This document shows, piece after piece, positions 1-10,056 of a stretch of 64,000 nucleotides of DNA (the first letter of the stretch is position 1; each line of letters begins with the position of its first letter). Origin of the DNA: Rufibacter tibetensis (GTDB lineage Bacteria; Bacteroidota; Bacteroidia; Cytophagales; Hymenobacteraceae). The translations under genes were made by a program, and so were the position numbers. The stretch lies in assembly GCF_001310085.1 (NCBI RefSeq), contig NZ_CP012643.1, positions 775,001 through 839,000 of the forward strand, read 5' to 3'. Under the pieces are notes generated by a model. It searched no databases. It was not told the DNA's origin and saw only the letters and a list, made by a program, of their open reading frames with translations.

Positions 1-554
1 ATCTCGGTGTCAATCAGGCCCGGCGACAGAGAGAAAACCCGCACGCCGGTTCCCAACTGTTCCTGCTCCAGTTGCGCCGTTTGCGAGAGCATGTCTAAGG
101 CCGCTTTAGAAGCGCAATAGGCCGCCCAACCGTCTTTGGCCCGCTGCCCCGCTCCTGAGCTAATGTTCACAATCATCTTCTCGCAGTTCTGCCGGTGCTG
201 AAAGCTTTGCAGGAACATGTTCATGAGCATGGCGGGCACAATCACATTCACGTCAAAGACAAACTCAAAATGTTCGTTCTTGCTTTGCCCTACGTAGCCA
301 ATCTCACCAATTACCCCGGCGTTGTTCACCAGAACTATTTTCTGCGCATCATCAAACGGAGAAAATACTTTGTGCAGGTTATGCTCTACTCCCGCAATGT
401 CTGAAAAGTCCAGCTGCTGGTGCCGGTACCGGTCATGTGTGATGGTGCTGTTGCGGGATACGCCCACTACGCAGTTCTGCTCGTCTTCTAACAAGGCCTC
501 GGCGAGGGCTTTTCCCAAACCCCGGCTAGCACCGGTGATGATGTAGTTGTTCAT
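1..554 (-). CDS. SDR family oxidoreductase (partial, C-terminus beyond window edge)
   Basis: Short-chain dehydrogenase/reductase, expected to be a cytosolic NAD(P)-dependent oxidoreductase; the substrate cannot be told. Reading leftward from the ATG at 552-554, the protein opens with MNNYIITGASRGLGKAL, whose TGASRGLG is the Rossmann cofactor loop. It continues with the NNAG motif, the catalytic Ser region (NISSGAG) and the Tyr/Lys pair in AAYCASK. About 184 codons are visible and the frame is open to base 1, so 50-70 residues are missing. The overall pattern resembles the sepiapterin-reductase-like branch of SDRs, which is inference only. Codon use is like that of the neighbours. Confidence 0.85.
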   Translation of the reverse strand, partial: MNNYIITGASRGLGKALAEALLEDEQNCVVGVSRNSTITHDRYRHQQLDFSDIAGVEHNLHKVFSPFDDAQKIVLVNNAGVIGEIGYVGQSKNEHFEFVFDVNVIVPAMLMNMFLQSFQHRQNCEKMIVNISSGAGQRAKDGWAAYCASKAALDMLSQTAQLEQEQLGTGVRVFSLSPGLIDTE

Positions 555-608
555 GCTATTCAATTATGGGATAAGAATTAGAAATCTGGAATGACTGAAA
601 GATTTAGT

Positions 609-1052
609 CTATCTAGGTCCATAGTGAGCTACGTGAAGTGTTTCATACAGTTTAGAGATGTGCTCCCTACCAAATTTATTATTGATTGCCAAGTACATCT
701 GTTCATTGTAACACTCCTGGCCTAACATCGGCACACAATTGTAAAGATAGACGAGCTTCACTCCATACTCCTTTGATAGTTTTTGGTAAAAAGCATAAGG
801 CATACCTGCTGTATCACTGTCAAACCCAGACATTACAATAAGTTGAAGTTCACCTTGCTCCACCTCCTTCAGCGCCAATTTCTCAGCTGCACCACAATCT
901 TTGATTTCCTTCTGAAAAGCCCGAAGGTAACTCTGTTCTGTAGTGAAAGTAGGCCTAGCCCCAAATAAATAACCAATGACAATCCCTATCACCAATAAGA
1001 TGGTGACATATTCTTCTTTATTTGGAAAATTCAGGTGTTTTCTGCTTTTCAC
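609..1052 (-). CDS. hypothetical single-pass membrane protein
   Basis: I do not recognise the family. The 147-residue product has a basic N-terminus (MKSRKHLNF), one hydrophobic segment at about residues 17-31 (VTILLVIGIVIGYLF), then a soluble domain of about 110 residues with three cysteines. This suggests an inner-membrane anchor with the domain on one face. The gene is AT-rich compared with the SDR and hslU genes beside it, which hints at acquisition or relaxed selection. It stands alone: the SDR begins 55 bp downstream and hslU ends 178 bp upstream. The ATG start is the only good one. Confidence 0.6.
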   Translation of the reverse strand: MKSRKHLNFPNKEEYVTILLVIGIVIGYLFGARPTFTTEQSYLRAFQKEIKDCGAAEKLALKEVEQGELQLIVMSGFDSDTAGMPYAFYQKLSKEYGVKLVYLYNCVPMLGQECYNEQMYLAINNKFGREHISKLYETLHVAHYGPR

Positions 1053-1162
1053 TTTAGTGTATTATCTGTTTCAAACCAGCTGAATATAGATATTAATCAT
1101 TTGATGATACTTTCAACCTATTTCCACAAAACACAGCAGAAACAAAATCTAAGGATTAAAAA

Positions 1163-1203
1163 AAAGAGCCACCACCTTTCGGCAGCAGCTCTTTCAATTT
1201 TTG
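1163..1203 (-). terminator. Rho-independent terminator of hslU
   Basis: Read leftward, AAAGAGC (1163-1169) pairs with GCTCTTT (1188-1194), with a small inner CC-GAAA-GG stem, followed by a run of T on the minus strand (A tract at 1158-1165 on the plus strand). It lies just after the hslU stop. Confidence 0.75.
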
Positions 1204-1229
1204 ATTCCTAATTTTTAATTTCTAATTAC

Positions 1230-2645
1230 TCAAAGAATATACTGGCTTAAGTCGCGGTTCTTCACCATGTCCCGAAGGCGTTCTTCTACCAGTTCTGGCG
1301 TGATCATTAAGTGGGCGTTCACCGGAATGGTGTCTGGCACGTCAAACAGGATGTCGTTGAGCAGGCGGCTCATAACCGTTTGCAGGCGGCGGGCCCCAAT
1401 GTTCTCTACTTCGGCATTCACTTCAAACGAAATCTCAGCCAGTTTCTCCAAGGCTTCGTCAGTGAAGGAAAGCTCCACGCCCTCAGACCGAAGAAGTTCT
1501 TCGTACTGCTTAGTAAGGGCATTTTTAGGGTACTTCAAAATCTGGTAGAAATCATCTTTGCTCAGGCTCTGCAGTTCCACTCTGATCGGGAAACGGCCCT
1601 GTAACTCAGGAATCAGATCAGACGGCTTGGCCACGTGGAACGCGCCGGCGGCAATGAACAGAATATGGTCGGTTTTAATGACACCGTATTTGGTATTCAC
1701 AGTACTGCCTTCTACAATAGGAAGCAGGTCGCGCTGCACGCCTTCGCGGCTCACGTCTGGCCCACCGCTGCCTTTGCCGCTGGCACTGGCTACTTTGTCA
1801 ATCTCGTCAATAAAGATAATACCGGCGTTCTCGGCTTTCTGGATGGCTTCTTCTTTGACTTCGTCCATGTCAATGAGTTTGGCGGCCTCTTCCTCTAACA
1901 AGATTTTGCGCGCTTCGGCAATGGTCACTTTGCGCTTCTTCGTCTTTTTGGGCATCATGTTGCCAATCATCTCCTGGATGTTCATCATAGACATCTCGTC
2001 CATGCCCGGCCCCACCACGCCTACACCAGATGAAGGGTGCTGCGAGATCTTGATATCAATCTTGCGGTCTTCCAGTTCACCGTTCCGGATTTTCTGTCTG
2101 AACCGCTCTCGCGTACGCTCATTCAGCTCCTGGTCTGAATCTGGCATGTCTGAAGAAGACGTATTGTTGTTGCTGTTCCCGAAGCCCAAGATGCCGTCTC
2201 TGTTGCCCGGCTGGTTGATGGGCGGAATCAGAGCATCTAAGATGACTTCCTCCACCATCAAAGCGGCCTGCTGTTTTACGTCTTCTTTTTTGCGGGTCTT
2301 CACCATGTTCACGGCCTGCTCTGCCAGGTCACGCACCATGCTTTCCACATCACGGCCTACGTAGCCTACTTCAGTGAACTTAGAGGCTTCCACTTTGATG
2401 AAGGGAGCATCCGCAATGCTGGCCAAACGACGGGCAATCTCGGTTTTACCAACGCCAGTGGCACCGATCATGAGAATGTTATTGGGCACAATCTCCTTTT
2501 GCATCTCAGGGGCCGCGTGCATTCGGCGCCAGCGGTTCCGCAAGGCAATGGCTACGTTCTTTTTGGCGTCTTGCTGCCCAATGATGTATTTATCTAACTC
2601 GGCTACAATCTGACGGGGGGTTAAAAACTTTGTTGAATCTAACAT
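1230..2645 (-). CDS. hslU: ATP-dependent protease ATPase subunit HslU (ClpY)
   Basis: Hexameric AAA+ unfoldase that feeds proteins to the HslV peptidase in the cytosol. The 471-residue protein starts MLDSTKFLTPRQIVAELDKY. It has Walker A at residues 61-68 (GATGVGKT), the GYVGRDVES pore loop, an acidic/Gly/Asn-rich insertion (I-domain, about residues 110-240), Walker B IIFIDEID, and the C-terminal tail DLSQYIL that docks into HslV. Length and motif order match the family. hslV is not adjacent, so the two subunits are encoded apart here. The gene is followed by its own terminator. Confidence 0.97.
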   Translation of the reverse strand: MLDSTKFLTPRQIVAELDKYIIGQQDAKKNVAIALRNRWRRMHAAPEMQKEIVPNNILMIGATGVGKTEIARRLASIADAPFIKVEASKFTEVGYVGRDVESMVRDLAEQAVNMVKTRKKEDVKQQAALMVEEVILDALIPPINQPGNRDGILGFGNSNNNTSSSDMPDSDQELNERTRERFRQKIRNGELEDRKIDIKISQHPSSGVGVVGPGMDEMSMMNIQEMIGNMMPKKTKKRKVTIAEARKILLEEEAAKLIDMDEVKEEAIQKAENAGIIFIDEIDKVASASGKGSGGPDVSREGVQRDLLPIVEGSTVNTKYGVIKTDHILFIAAGAFHVAKPSDLIPELQGRFPIRVELQSLSKDDFYQILKYPKNALTKQYEELLRSEGVELSFTDEALEKLAEISFEVNAEVENIGARRLQTVMSRLLNDILFDVPDTIPVNAHLMITPELVEERLRDMVKNRDLSQYIL

Positions 2646-2918
2646 ATGTATGGAGTGAATGAGAGAATGAGTGCTTGAATGAATGAAACCAACTCATTCC
2701 TTTAATTTAGTATCTTCCTTTTTAACGGTGAAACACCAGCTTTTTCATTTACACTAATCTGTTCAGGCGCTCACCTGCCTTAACGTTTCAGGCAGCAAGT
2801 GGTTGGTGAGAACTCCAATATCGGTTTAAAGGATTTACAGCTTCTTTTCCCGAAATCAGGTTTAAACAGCTTGTCCTTTTCTATCTTCAAATTACCACGT
2901 TGTCCAATCTCCACATTC

Positions 2919-3965
2919 TCAATCCAGCTTCTTTTTCAGAAACCGGTTCAAATCTGTGTTGAGGGTGAGGTAATTGCTGGCACCGGCTACGTGGTACTTG
3001 GCGTACGTGTACTCAAACCGAAACGCGTGCATTTTGACCGAAGCCCCAAACGAAATTCCGGCCATGCCGCCCACGTTCTCCACCACCAGTTCTTTCCGGC
3101 GGAGGTGGTTATAGCCAGCCCGCAACTGAAAACCCGGTCCTAAGATGAATTCGCCGCCCACTACAAAATGGCGAGCCAGCTTATCTCCGAAGGTCTTTTC
3201 CTCTTTTACCTCTTCGTTATTCTCATCTATAGTGCCCGGTTTAGTTGGGTCCAGGTACACAATGTCAAAGCGCTGAAGCTGGTGCGCCGTGAGCGATAAC
3301 CGGAACGGAGCGTGCTCAGGCTTGTAACTTGCGCCTACTTGAATGTCCAGCGGCATGTCTTCTCGCTCACCGTTATCATACGGTTTTAGCATCACGCCCA
3401 GGTTCTTGATGGCGAGTCCCACCACAAAATCCCGCTCCGGGTGCTTGAAGGTTCCGCCAATGTCTACCAAGGCGCCAATAGCCTGATCACCGGCAATGCT
3501 GGAAACGACCAGCTTCGCGGTAGCGCCTAAAGTAAAATGCTCGATGGTAGCCGCATGCGACAAGTTTAGCGCATAATCCCGCACTTTGAAACTGCCCTCC
3601 TCCACCCCGGCATCATTGGTTTGAGTAAACGTGCCATAATCCAGGTACTGGATGCCAATGGCATTTCGGCCCCAACGGCTGCTCTCAAACGTGTAGTTCA
3701 GGTTGTTTTGGCTCACGTCTGCCAAGTAGTTGAGGTACGTTAAGCCCAGGTGGTTATCGGTTTTGCCGTGCATCAACCCCGGATTGGCCGTCACCGCATT
3801 CACATCCTCCAGACCAGAAGAAACGTTCACGCCGCCTAGCCCCGCCACCCGGGCGTGGGTAGGCACATCCAGGAACCGAAACACATAACGCCCTCCCAGT
3901 TGGGCAGAAGCTAGTTGCGCGGTGGCTACCAGCAAAAGACCCAAAAGGACAAGGCGTTTCTGCAT
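2919..3965 (-). CDS. porQ: type IX secretion system protein PorQ
   Basis: Outer-membrane beta-barrel of the T9SS; in Porphyromonas PorQ is part of the attachment complex with PorU, PorV and PorZ. The 348-residue protein has a signal peptide (MQKRLVLLGLLLVATAQLASA) followed by LGGRYVFRFLDVPTHARVAGLGG, the typical PorQ start (F-L-x-x-P-x-x-A-R-x-A-x-L-G-G). Further on are an early VTANPGLM stretch and alternating beta strands, ending in NRFLKKKLD. It begins 24 bp after the lon stop in the same direction and is probably co-transcribed with lon. The assignment rests on recognising the family pattern. Confidence 0.85.
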   Translation of the reverse strand: MQKRLVLLGLLLVATAQLASAQLGGRYVFRFLDVPTHARVAGLGGVNVSSGLEDVNAVTANPGLMHGKTDNHLGLTYLNYLADVSQNNLNYTFESSRWGRNAIGIQYLDYGTFTQTNDAGVEEGSFKVRDYALNLSHAATIEHFTLGATAKLVVSSIAGDQAIGALVDIGGTFKHPERDFVVGLAIKNLGVMLKPYDNGEREDMPLDIQVGASYKPEHAPFRLSLTAHQLQRFDIVYLDPTKPGTIDENNEEVKEEKTFGDKLARHFVVGGEFILGPGFQLRAGYNHLRRKELVVENVGGMAGISFGASVKMHAFRFEYTYAKYHVAGASNYLTLNTDLNRFLKKKLD

Positions 3966-3989
3966 TGTTTTTCTAAAACTAGGCTAAAA

Positions 3990-6488
3990 TCAGCTTTCGA
4001 CCCGGGCCGGAATGGCTTCCTCGCGCACCCGTAAATCCAGGGGCTTGGTCACTTTCTCCGGCAGCAAGGCGAAATCCAGCACTTCGTCCACGCGGTCCAC
4101 GTAATGGATGTTCAGCCCCTCAATGTAGTGCGCTGAAATCTCGTTCACGTCTTTGCGGTTCTTCTGGCACAGAATCACGTCTTTGATGCCCGCCCGTTTA
4201 GCCGCCAGAATCTTCTCTTTGATCCCACCCACCGGCAACACTTTTCCGCGTAGTGTAATCTCACCGGTCATGGCCAGATGCGACCGCACCTTGCGTTGGG
4301 TAAACACCGAAGCGATGGACGTAAAGATAGCAATACCGGCACTTGGACCATCTTTCGGCACTGCCCCTTCGGGGAAGTGGATATGTAGGTCGTATTGGTC
4401 AAAGAGGCGGTAGTCAATGCCCAGTTCATCAGCGCGGGCGCGCAGGTAAGAAACCGCCGTAATCGCGGATTCTTTCATTACATCACCCAACTGGCCCGAT
4501 AAGGTCAGCTTGCCTTTTCCACGGCTCAGCAACGATTCAATGAACAGAATGTCGCCCCCTACGGAGGTCCAGGCCAAGCCTGTTACCACGCCGGCGGTCT
4601 CGTTGTCCTGGTACAGTTCTTTGTCAAATGTTTCTGGACCTAGAATGCGGACCACGTCTTTGGGCTCCAATTTGGCGGGCCACTCCTCTTCCATGGCTTT
4701 GGATTTGGCAATGTTCCGAATCACAGCGCCCAACTTTCGCTCCAGGTTCCGCACCCCCGACTCACGGGTGTAATCTTCTATCACTTTCTGGATGGCCGCC
4801 GTAGACAAAGCTACATCCTTGGTTTGCAAGCCATGGTCTTCCTTCAGCTTGGAAATAAGGTGACGCTTTGCAATCTCGGTTTTCTCTTCAATGGTATAGC
4901 CCGTCACCTCAATGATCTCCATCCGGTCGCGCAAGGCAGGGTGAATGGTATCTAAAGAGTTGGCCGTGGCAATGAACAGGACTTTAGACAAGTCATATTC
5001 CACCTCCAGGTAGTTATCTGCGAAGGTGTGGTTCTGTTCAGGGTCCAGCACTTCTAGCAAAGCGGAAGAGGGATCACCACGGAAATCTGAAGTCAGTTTA
5101 TCTACCTCATCCAGGATCATGACCGGATTAGAAGAACCTACTTTCTTGATCTGGCTAATGATACGGCCCGGCATGGCGCCCACATAAGTTTTGCGGTGTC
5201 CTCTGATCTCAGCTTCGTCGCGCACCCCACCCAAAGCAATGCGCACGTATTTCCGGCCTAAAGCCTTGGCTACGGAGCGACCCAGTGAAGTTTTACCAAC
5301 GCCAGGAGGTCCGTACAAGCAAAGAATAGGAGCCTTCATGTCGTTCTTCAGTTTCAGAACGGCCAGGTACTCCAGAATGCGCTCCTTCACCTTCTCCAGA
5401 CCGTAGTGGTCAGCGTCCAGGATTTTCTTGGTGCGCTTCAGGTTGAAGTTGTCTTTGGTGAACTCGCTCCACGGCAGGTCCAGCAAGAACTCGCAGTAGT
5501 TTAATGAAATAGGGTACTCGGCGGCCTGTGGGTTTAAGCGGCTGAGTTTGTCCAATTCCTTGTTGAAGTGTTTGGCAACGGTATCGGGCCACTTTTTCTT
5601 GGCAGCCGTGGCACGCATTTTCTCCACCTCCTGCTCAGGGCCGTCCATGCCCAGTTCGTCTTGCAACACCTTAATCTGCTGGCGCAGGAAATAGTCGCGC
5701 TGCTGCTCGTCAATGTCCGTATGCACCTTGCTATGGATTTCCTGCTTAATTTCCAGCATCTGGATCTCGCGCATCATCAGTTGCAGCAAGGTGGTACCAC
5801 GCTCTACGCCGTCATTGATTTCCAATAGCTTCTGCTTCTGGGCCACTTCCACATTGATGTTAGAAGACAGAAAATGGGTCAGAAACGAAGGACTGTCAAT
5901 GTTGTCCAACGCCACTTGGGCCTCCTGCGGTATTTCGGGGTTTAGCTTCAGGATTTTGGCGGCCGCCTCTTGAAGCGACTCTACCAAGGCTTTCACCTCT
6001 TTGCTTTTCTGGTTAGGGAACGTCTCTGGGCAATGCGAAACCTTGGCTACCATGAATGGTTCTTCCTGGGTTACCTCGTTTATCTTGAAACGGCTCTGTC
6101 CCTGAATAATGATAGTGGTATTGCCATCTGGCAGCACCAGCATTTTCAGGATTTTGGCCAGAGTTCCCACCTCATACATGTCCTCGGCCGACGGATCTTC
6201 GGCCGTCATATTCTTCTGGGCTACCACGCCCACGGTTTTGTCGCCACGATAGGCTTTGCGCACCAGGCGCACAGATTTTTTCCGGCTTACCGTAATAGGA
6301 ATCACCACACCCGGAAAAAGGACGGTGTTTCTAACGGGTAAGATGGGCAAGGAATCTGGGGTATTTTTTTCAGCACCTTCTGAGTCATCTAGTTCTGAGG
6401 TGATAATGGAGATGATATCGCCATTACCATCGTCAGATAAATCGGACAACATGAGTTGCTGGAGTAAGTTCTCTTGGGTATAATTCAT
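3990..6488 (-). CDS. lon: endopeptidase La (Lon protease)
   Basis: ATP-dependent serine protease that degrades damaged and regulatory proteins in the cytosol. From ATG 6486-6488 ([11 protein letters not shown]) it is 832 residues: an acidic N-terminal extension, LON substrate-binding domain ([18 protein letters not shown] onward), coiled-coil middle, AAA+ module with Walker [10 protein letters not shown] near residue 390, Walker [10 protein letters not shown], and a protease domain with catalytic Ser in KDGPSAGIA (about residue 714) and Lys in [13 protein letters not shown]. An in-frame upstream ATG at 6581 would add 31 Cys/Arg-rich residues without family character, so I prefer 6488. PorQ follows after 24 bp. 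Confidence 0.96.
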   Translation of the reverse strand: MNYTQENLLQQLMLSDLSDDGNGDIISIITSELDDSEGAEKNTPDSLPILPVRNTVLFPGVVIPITVSRKKSVRLVRKAYRGDKTVGVVAQKNMTAEDPSAEDMYEVGTLAKILKMLVLPDGNTTIIIQGQSRFKINEVTQEEPFMVAKVSHCPETFPNQKSKEVKALVESLQEAAAKILKLNPEIPQEAQVALDNIDSPSFLTHFLSSNINVEVAQKQKLLEINDGVERGTTLLQLMMREIQMLEIKQEIHSKVHTDIDEQQRDYFLRQQIKVLQDELGMDGPEQEVEKMRATAAKKKWPDTVAKHFNKELDKLSRLNPQAAEYPISLNYCEFLLDLPWSEFTKDNFNLKRTKKILDADHYGLEKVKERILEYLAVLKLKNDMKAPILCLYGPPGVGKTSLGRSVAKALGRKYVRIALGGVRDEAEIRGHRKTYVGAMPGRIISQIKKVGSSNPVMILDEVDKLTSDFRGDPSSALLEVLDPEQNHTFADNYLEVEYDLSKVLFIATANSLDTIHPALRDRMEIIEVTGYTIEEKTEIAKRHLISKLKEDHGLQTKDVALSTAAIQKVIEDYTRESGVRNLERKLGAVIRNIAKSKAMEEEWPAKLEPKDVVRILGPETFDKELYQDNETAGVVTGLAWTSVGGDILFIESLLSRGKGKLTLSGQLGDVMKESAITAVSYLRARADELGIDYRLFDQYDLHIHFPEGAVPKDGPSAGIAIFTSIASVFTQRKVRSHLAMTGEITLRGKVLPVGGIKEKILAAKRAGIKDVILCQKNRKDVNEISAHYIEGLNIHYVDRVDEVLDFALLPEKVTKPLDLRVREEAIPARVES

Positions 6489-6632
6489 ACGTCGTGTCTC
6501 TGAGGTGCCAATTTGACAGCAAACCTCCCGTCGGTTCTGTTGTTTGTCTTGAAGATATATACTTGTCAAGTCCTGTGCCAATATATGAGCTGAAATCTAT
6601 ATGCAGGGGTTAAATTTCACCCCAGAAAGAAC

Positions 6633-6640
6633 TACATTTG
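6633..6640 (+). promoter_or_regulatory. candidate -7 element (TACATTTG)
   Basis: Matches the Bacteroidota -7 consensus TAnnTTTG and ends 43 bp before the ATG of the PorE-like gene, in the lon/PorE-like divergent region. No clear -33 TTG is seen at the expected spacing. Confidence 0.5.
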
Positions 6641-6683
6641 GTACTGTATTCTGAAAAAATCCTTTTCAGGTGCTCTTTCTGAT

Positions 6684-8675
6684 ATGTTGCGTACTGGATC
6701 TCTTCTACTTTTCCTGTTCTCCCTGGCTTTGAGTTTCTCCACCTCAGGACAAACCAAGTCTCCTCTGCGTCTGAAACAAAGACCCGTTACTGACTCACTG
6801 CGTAAAAAAGCCCCCACAGCGGAGGTTGTCTTGGACTTCCCCAACATCAACCGGGTTCCTTATTACTACAATAAATCCAAGTACGCCTCTATTCTAAAAC
6901 TGGAAAAGAAAAAGGCTTGGGACAAAGCGCTTCCGCTTTTGGCGGAATACGTGGGCAACTTTGGAGTTGACAATTTTCATAAAGATACAAAACTTCTTTG
7001 GCGTTTAGGGCAACTGTATGAGCGGATGGACCAAAGGGAAAAAGCGGTTGCCTATTACCGTCTGGTATTAAAGCATCATCGTACTGATATAAAGCAAGTT
7101 CAGCAGTATTATGACTCGCTGGAAGCGAAAAACAAAGACCTTTACGTGCCCCTCAAGTACTATTATGAGCTGGTGGAGTACCGCAAATCTGTGAGCACCT
7201 TCAAGCCTCCGCGCGGCGTGTACACCAACATGGGCGATGCCATCAATTCCAAAGTGGAAGATTACGGCCCGGCGGTGCACTCAGACGAAGACCTGTTCAT
7301 TTACACCTCGCGCCGCAAAGGCGTAAAAGCCAAAGGCACCGATGAAGACCTGTACTTCTCCCGAAACGAGGGAGGCTTCTGGCAAGAAGGTCAGGCCTTT
7401 GACAAACCCATTAACAGCATTTACAACGAAGGATCTGCCTGCCTCAGCCGCGACGGCAAAACCCTTTACTTCGCCCGCTGTGAAAGCCCTGATGGCTTGG
7501 GCAACTGTGACCTTTACTCCGCTACCCGTCTGGCAGATGGCTCCTGGGGACAGCTGAAGAATTTGGGTGCCAACGTGAACAGCAAAGCCTGGGACTCGCA
7601 ACCTACCCTCTCTCCTCAGGAAGACACGCTTTACTTCGCCTCTGACCGCTTGGGCGGCTTTGGTATGTCTGATATCTACTTCACCTATAAACAGAAGAAT
7701 GGGCAGTGGGCCCCGGCGCAAAACATGGGTCCTGTCATTAATACCCGGGAAAGTGAGGTAAGCCCTTACTTTCACCCCTTGTATCAAGTGTTGTATTTCA
7801 GTTCACGCGGCCAGTTGCTCAACTTCGGGGATTTTGACATCTACAAGGCCTATCGGATCAACGGTCGCTGGCAGGAACCCCGCAACATTGGTCCTCTGGT
7901 GAACGGCCAGGGAAGTGAGTACTACTTTACCATCAACGCCAACTCCACCAACCTCTATTACGCCCGCTCAGAGCCCACTGACCTCAAGAACCTGGATCTG
8001 TTCTCGTTCCCGCTTCCTATGGAGGCACACCCTCTGGCGGTAACTAAACTTACCGGCGTTCTGATGGATTCTGTCACAAACAAACCCCTAAACGGCATCA
8101 TCTCCATCATTGACCTGGACAATGGCATTGAGGTGGCCTCCAAATACCTGCGCGAAGACGGCTCCTTTGACTTTGACCTCATTGACAACAGCCGTTACAT
8201 GATGCTCATTCAAAGTCCGGATTTTTTCTCTATTGAGAAGGAGATCAACCTGAAGGAAGACACGGTAATGAAAATAATGAGCAGCCTCATTGATTACAGC
8301 ATTCCGTTGATCTTCAAAAACCTGGAGTTTGACGAAGGCAAGGCCGAGATCAAAGACGCTATGAAACCCATGCTAGACCGTATTGTGCTGTTCCTGGTAG
8401 ATCACCCGCAGGTCCGGCTCAGCATTGAAGGCCACACTGATAGCAGCGGAGACCCGAACGCTAATATCGAACTCTCACAATGGCGGGCAGTTTCCATCCA
8501 AAGGTACCTGGAACAGAAAGGAAACTTAGCTCAAGGCCGGATAGATGCTATAGGGAAAGGCAGTTCAGAACCTATTAAACCCGAGGTGACGTTAGAAGAC
8601 CGGGCTGTGAACCGCAGAGTTGAATTCAAACTGATCAGACCCAAAGAAGGAGCTACCGGTGTAGGCGACTGGTAA
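6684..8675 (+). CDS. OmpA family protein with TPR and PD40 repeats (PorE-like)
   Basis: Periplasmic or outer-membrane-associated protein expected to bind peptidoglycan. The 663 residues comprise a signal peptide (MLRTGSLLLFLFSLALSF), TPR-like helices (about 60-150), and a beta-propeller of PD40 repeats with recurring LYFASDR/LYFSSRG and DIY motifs (about 190-430). A short carboxypeptidase-regulatory-like beta domain (about 445-525) and a C-terminal OmpA domain with the peptidoglycan-binding signature IEGHTDSSG follow. This architecture is that of T9SS PorE, but the family is expanded in Bacteroidota, so paralogy with the gene at 50841-52781 leaves the true PorE undecided. It is transcribed divergently from lon. 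Confidence 0.85.
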   Translation: MLRTGSLLLFLFSLALSFSTSGQTKSPLRLKQRPVTDSLRKKAPTAEVVLDFPNINRVPYYYNKSKYASILKLEKKKAWDKALPLLAEYVGNFGVDNFHKDTKLLWRLGQLYERMDQREKAVAYYRLVLKHHRTDIKQVQQYYDSLEAKNKDLYVPLKYYYELVEYRKSVSTFKPPRGVYTNMGDAINSKVEDYGPAVHSDEDLFIYTSRRKGVKAKGTDEDLYFSRNEGGFWQEGQAFDKPINSIYNEGSACLSRDGKTLYFARCESPDGLGNCDLYSATRLADGSWGQLKNLGANVNSKAWDSQPTLSPQEDTLYFASDRLGGFGMSDIYFTYKQKNGQWAPAQNMGPVINTRESEVSPYFHPLYQVLYFSSRGQLLNFGDFDIYKAYRINGRWQEPRNIGPLVNGQGSEYYFTINANSTNLYYARSEPTDLKNLDLFSFPLPMEAHPLAVTKLTGVLMDSVTNKPLNGIISIIDLDNGIEVASKYLREDGSFDFDLIDNSRYMMLIQSPDFFSIEKEINLKEDTVMKIMSSLIDYSIPLIFKNLEFDEGKAEIKDAMKPMLDRIVLFLVDHPQVRLSIEGHTDSSGDPNANIELSQWRAVSIQRYLEQKGNLAQGRIDAIGKGSSEPIKPEVTLEDRAVNRRVEFKLIRPKEGATGVGDW

Positions 8676-8687
8676 GCCAGCTACATA

Positions 8688-8745
8688 ATGCATAAAAGCG
8701 TTGAGGTCTGTTTCAGTAGAAACAGACCTCAACGCTTTTATGCAT
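8688..8745. terminator. 27-bp perfect hairpin, terminator of the PorE-like gene
   Basis: Arms 8688-8714 and 8719-8745 are exact reverse complements with a 4-nt loop (AGTA). It starts 13 bp after the stop codon of the PorE-like gene and lies between convergent genes. Confidence 0.75.
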
Positions 8746-8797
8746 TTAGAAAAACACTTAATCAACTTACCGAGAATCATAAGGCTGTGTTTAGTAT

Positions 8798-8823
8798 GCA
8801 TTTTCTGAAAACAGGCTCTAAAC
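8798..8823 (+). repeat. dispersed palindromic intergenic element, copy 1
   Basis: Contains TTTTCTGAAAACAGGC followed by TCTAAA. It lies between the two hairpins that separate convergent genes. See the finding on the repeat family. Confidence 0.55.
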
Positions 8824-8875
8824 AGACTGCCTTTCATCAGCCTTATTTGGGGTAAGTTTACTCAATCCTCTCCAA

Positions 8876-8916
8876 AACAAAAGAGCCATTACTGCAGAAG
8901 TAATGGCTCTTTTGTT
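8876..8916. terminator. 18-bp perfect hairpin, terminator of the minus-strand lipoprotein gene
   Basis: Arms 8876-8893 and 8899-8916 are exact reverse complements around the loop GCAGA. The right arm covers the stop codon of the minus-strand lipoprotein gene. The T run lies within the arms on both strands. Confidence 0.75.
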
Positions 8917-9745
8917 AAAACTTGATGGTGTTGTTTTTCTTATTCCATTTAGGCAGCGGCGGAATGGCCGGAGTTCTGTCTTCGGGCCTAGGTGCGTCCT
9001 GCTTGAGTTTCCTACCGCCCACATTCACAATAAACCCGATGCTGAAAACTGAATTACCGGCGGTCATAAAATCGCGGTTCTTCAACCCGAAGTTACTGCC
9101 GCTGGTGTACTGCAGTTGAATGGAAGGCGTCAACGACATACGCGTATAGAAAATAGGCTCAAAGAAGATATTATCCTCAGTTGGCTGCTTGATATCGTTC
9201 CGGACGAACTCACTCATGTTCAGGTAGCTTAACCGGAGGGCAGTACCGTAGTTCAGGAAATGCTCGTTCCCAAACAGTTTCAGCATTCGCTTTTTCTTGG
9301 AGGAGTAGTTCACCTGCATGAAATACTTATTGAAGGTGGTTTCCTGCCGGTCATAGGTGGTAAGTCCCTCAGAAGATTTGTCTTTGTAGGTACGGTCGCT
9401 GCTGCCATGGCCAATGCCCGCGTACACTTCCAAAACCCGGTTCTGGTTGGGCCCGAAGGTGGTGAAGTAACCGCCTCCCGCTTCCAAAAGGTTGTGCCGA
9501 AAGTCTTTCTTGCTGTTGTTATTATTCATCATGGCCCCGCTTAACAGGACCCCCACATGGTCTGTAACGGCGTAAGCGGAGTTGAAACTGGCATTCCCTT
9601 TTAAGGTGATGTGTCCGCTGGTACTCAATTCCCCTTTGGAGGTAAGCATGGGCGTGTTGGGAACGTTAGGCATGTACACAGAAGAACAGCTGCTGGCGCC
9701 TAAACCCATAAAAATTCCAACTGCCCAAAGAAAGCTTTTTCTCAT
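8915..9745 (-). CDS. outer-membrane lipoprotein, beta-barrel-like, unknown function
   Basis: The 276-residue product begins with a lipoprotein signal (MRKSFLWAVGIFMGLGASSC, lipobox Cys at residue 20), so it is probably lipidated. The rest alternates short hydrophobic beta strands with Gly/Asn turns (for example AYAVTDHVGVLLSGAMMNN and LEVYAGIGHGSS), as in small outer-membrane beta-barrels. The end is polar, Pro/Lys-rich (PRPEDRTPAIPPLPKWNKK). I cannot assign a named function. It is monocistronic, with a hairpin over its stop codon and a gene-free region of about 310 bp upstream. Confidence 0.75.
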   Translation of the reverse strand: MRKSFLWAVGIFMGLGASSCSSVYMPNVPNTPMLTSKGELSTSGHITLKGNASFNSAYAVTDHVGVLLSGAMMNNNNSKKDFRHNLLEAGGGYFTTFGPNQNRVLEVYAGIGHGSSDRTYKDKSSEGLTTYDRQETTFNKYFMQVNYSSKKKRMLKLFGNEHFLNYGTALRLSYLNMSEFVRNDIKQPTEDNIFFEPIFYTRMSLTPSIQLQYTSGSNFGLKNRDFMTAGNSVFSIGFIVNVGGRKLKQDAPRPEDRTPAIPPLPKWNKKNNTIKF

Positions 9746-10056
9746 ATAGTAATCTTAAAACTCACCTTACCTGCGCCTCTCCCTGCTTTTTTCTCCCAAC
9801 ATCCCGTAGAGGCAAACAGCACTACTAACAAATTCTTTGCGACAAAACGGCGGCTCTGCACCTCCTTCTTGCCACTCCCTGGCTTTAAATTACCAAGGCA
9901 AATCTTACCGGGTGGTACATAACTCTACCCCAATAGACAAAGGTACTCCCTCCTTCCTGATTGAGAAAGCAGCCCGGCCATTTTAACTTTTAAAATAGAT
10001 GGTAATTGCTTCCCCTACCCCTACAAGCCCTTCTATTTAATCTTATGGGTCAACTA
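9746..10056. other. intergenic region with no recognised feature
   Basis: These 311 bp lie upstream of the lipoprotein gene and downstream of the DUF6702 gene, both on the minus strand. I see no ORF of note, no tRNA, and no clear TAnnTTTG promoter on the minus strand. The promoter of the lipoprotein gene must be here. Confidence 0.5.

Noticed and set aside
6489..6581. 31-residue N-terminal extension of Lon
   Set aside because: Cys/Arg-rich with no Lon family character; the shorter start gives a typical acidic N-terminus.
8688..8745. Paired hairpins at 8688 and 8876 as a CRISPR or mobile element
   Set aside because: Each is a single, unrelated inverted repeat; there are no regular direct repeats with spacers and no cas genes.
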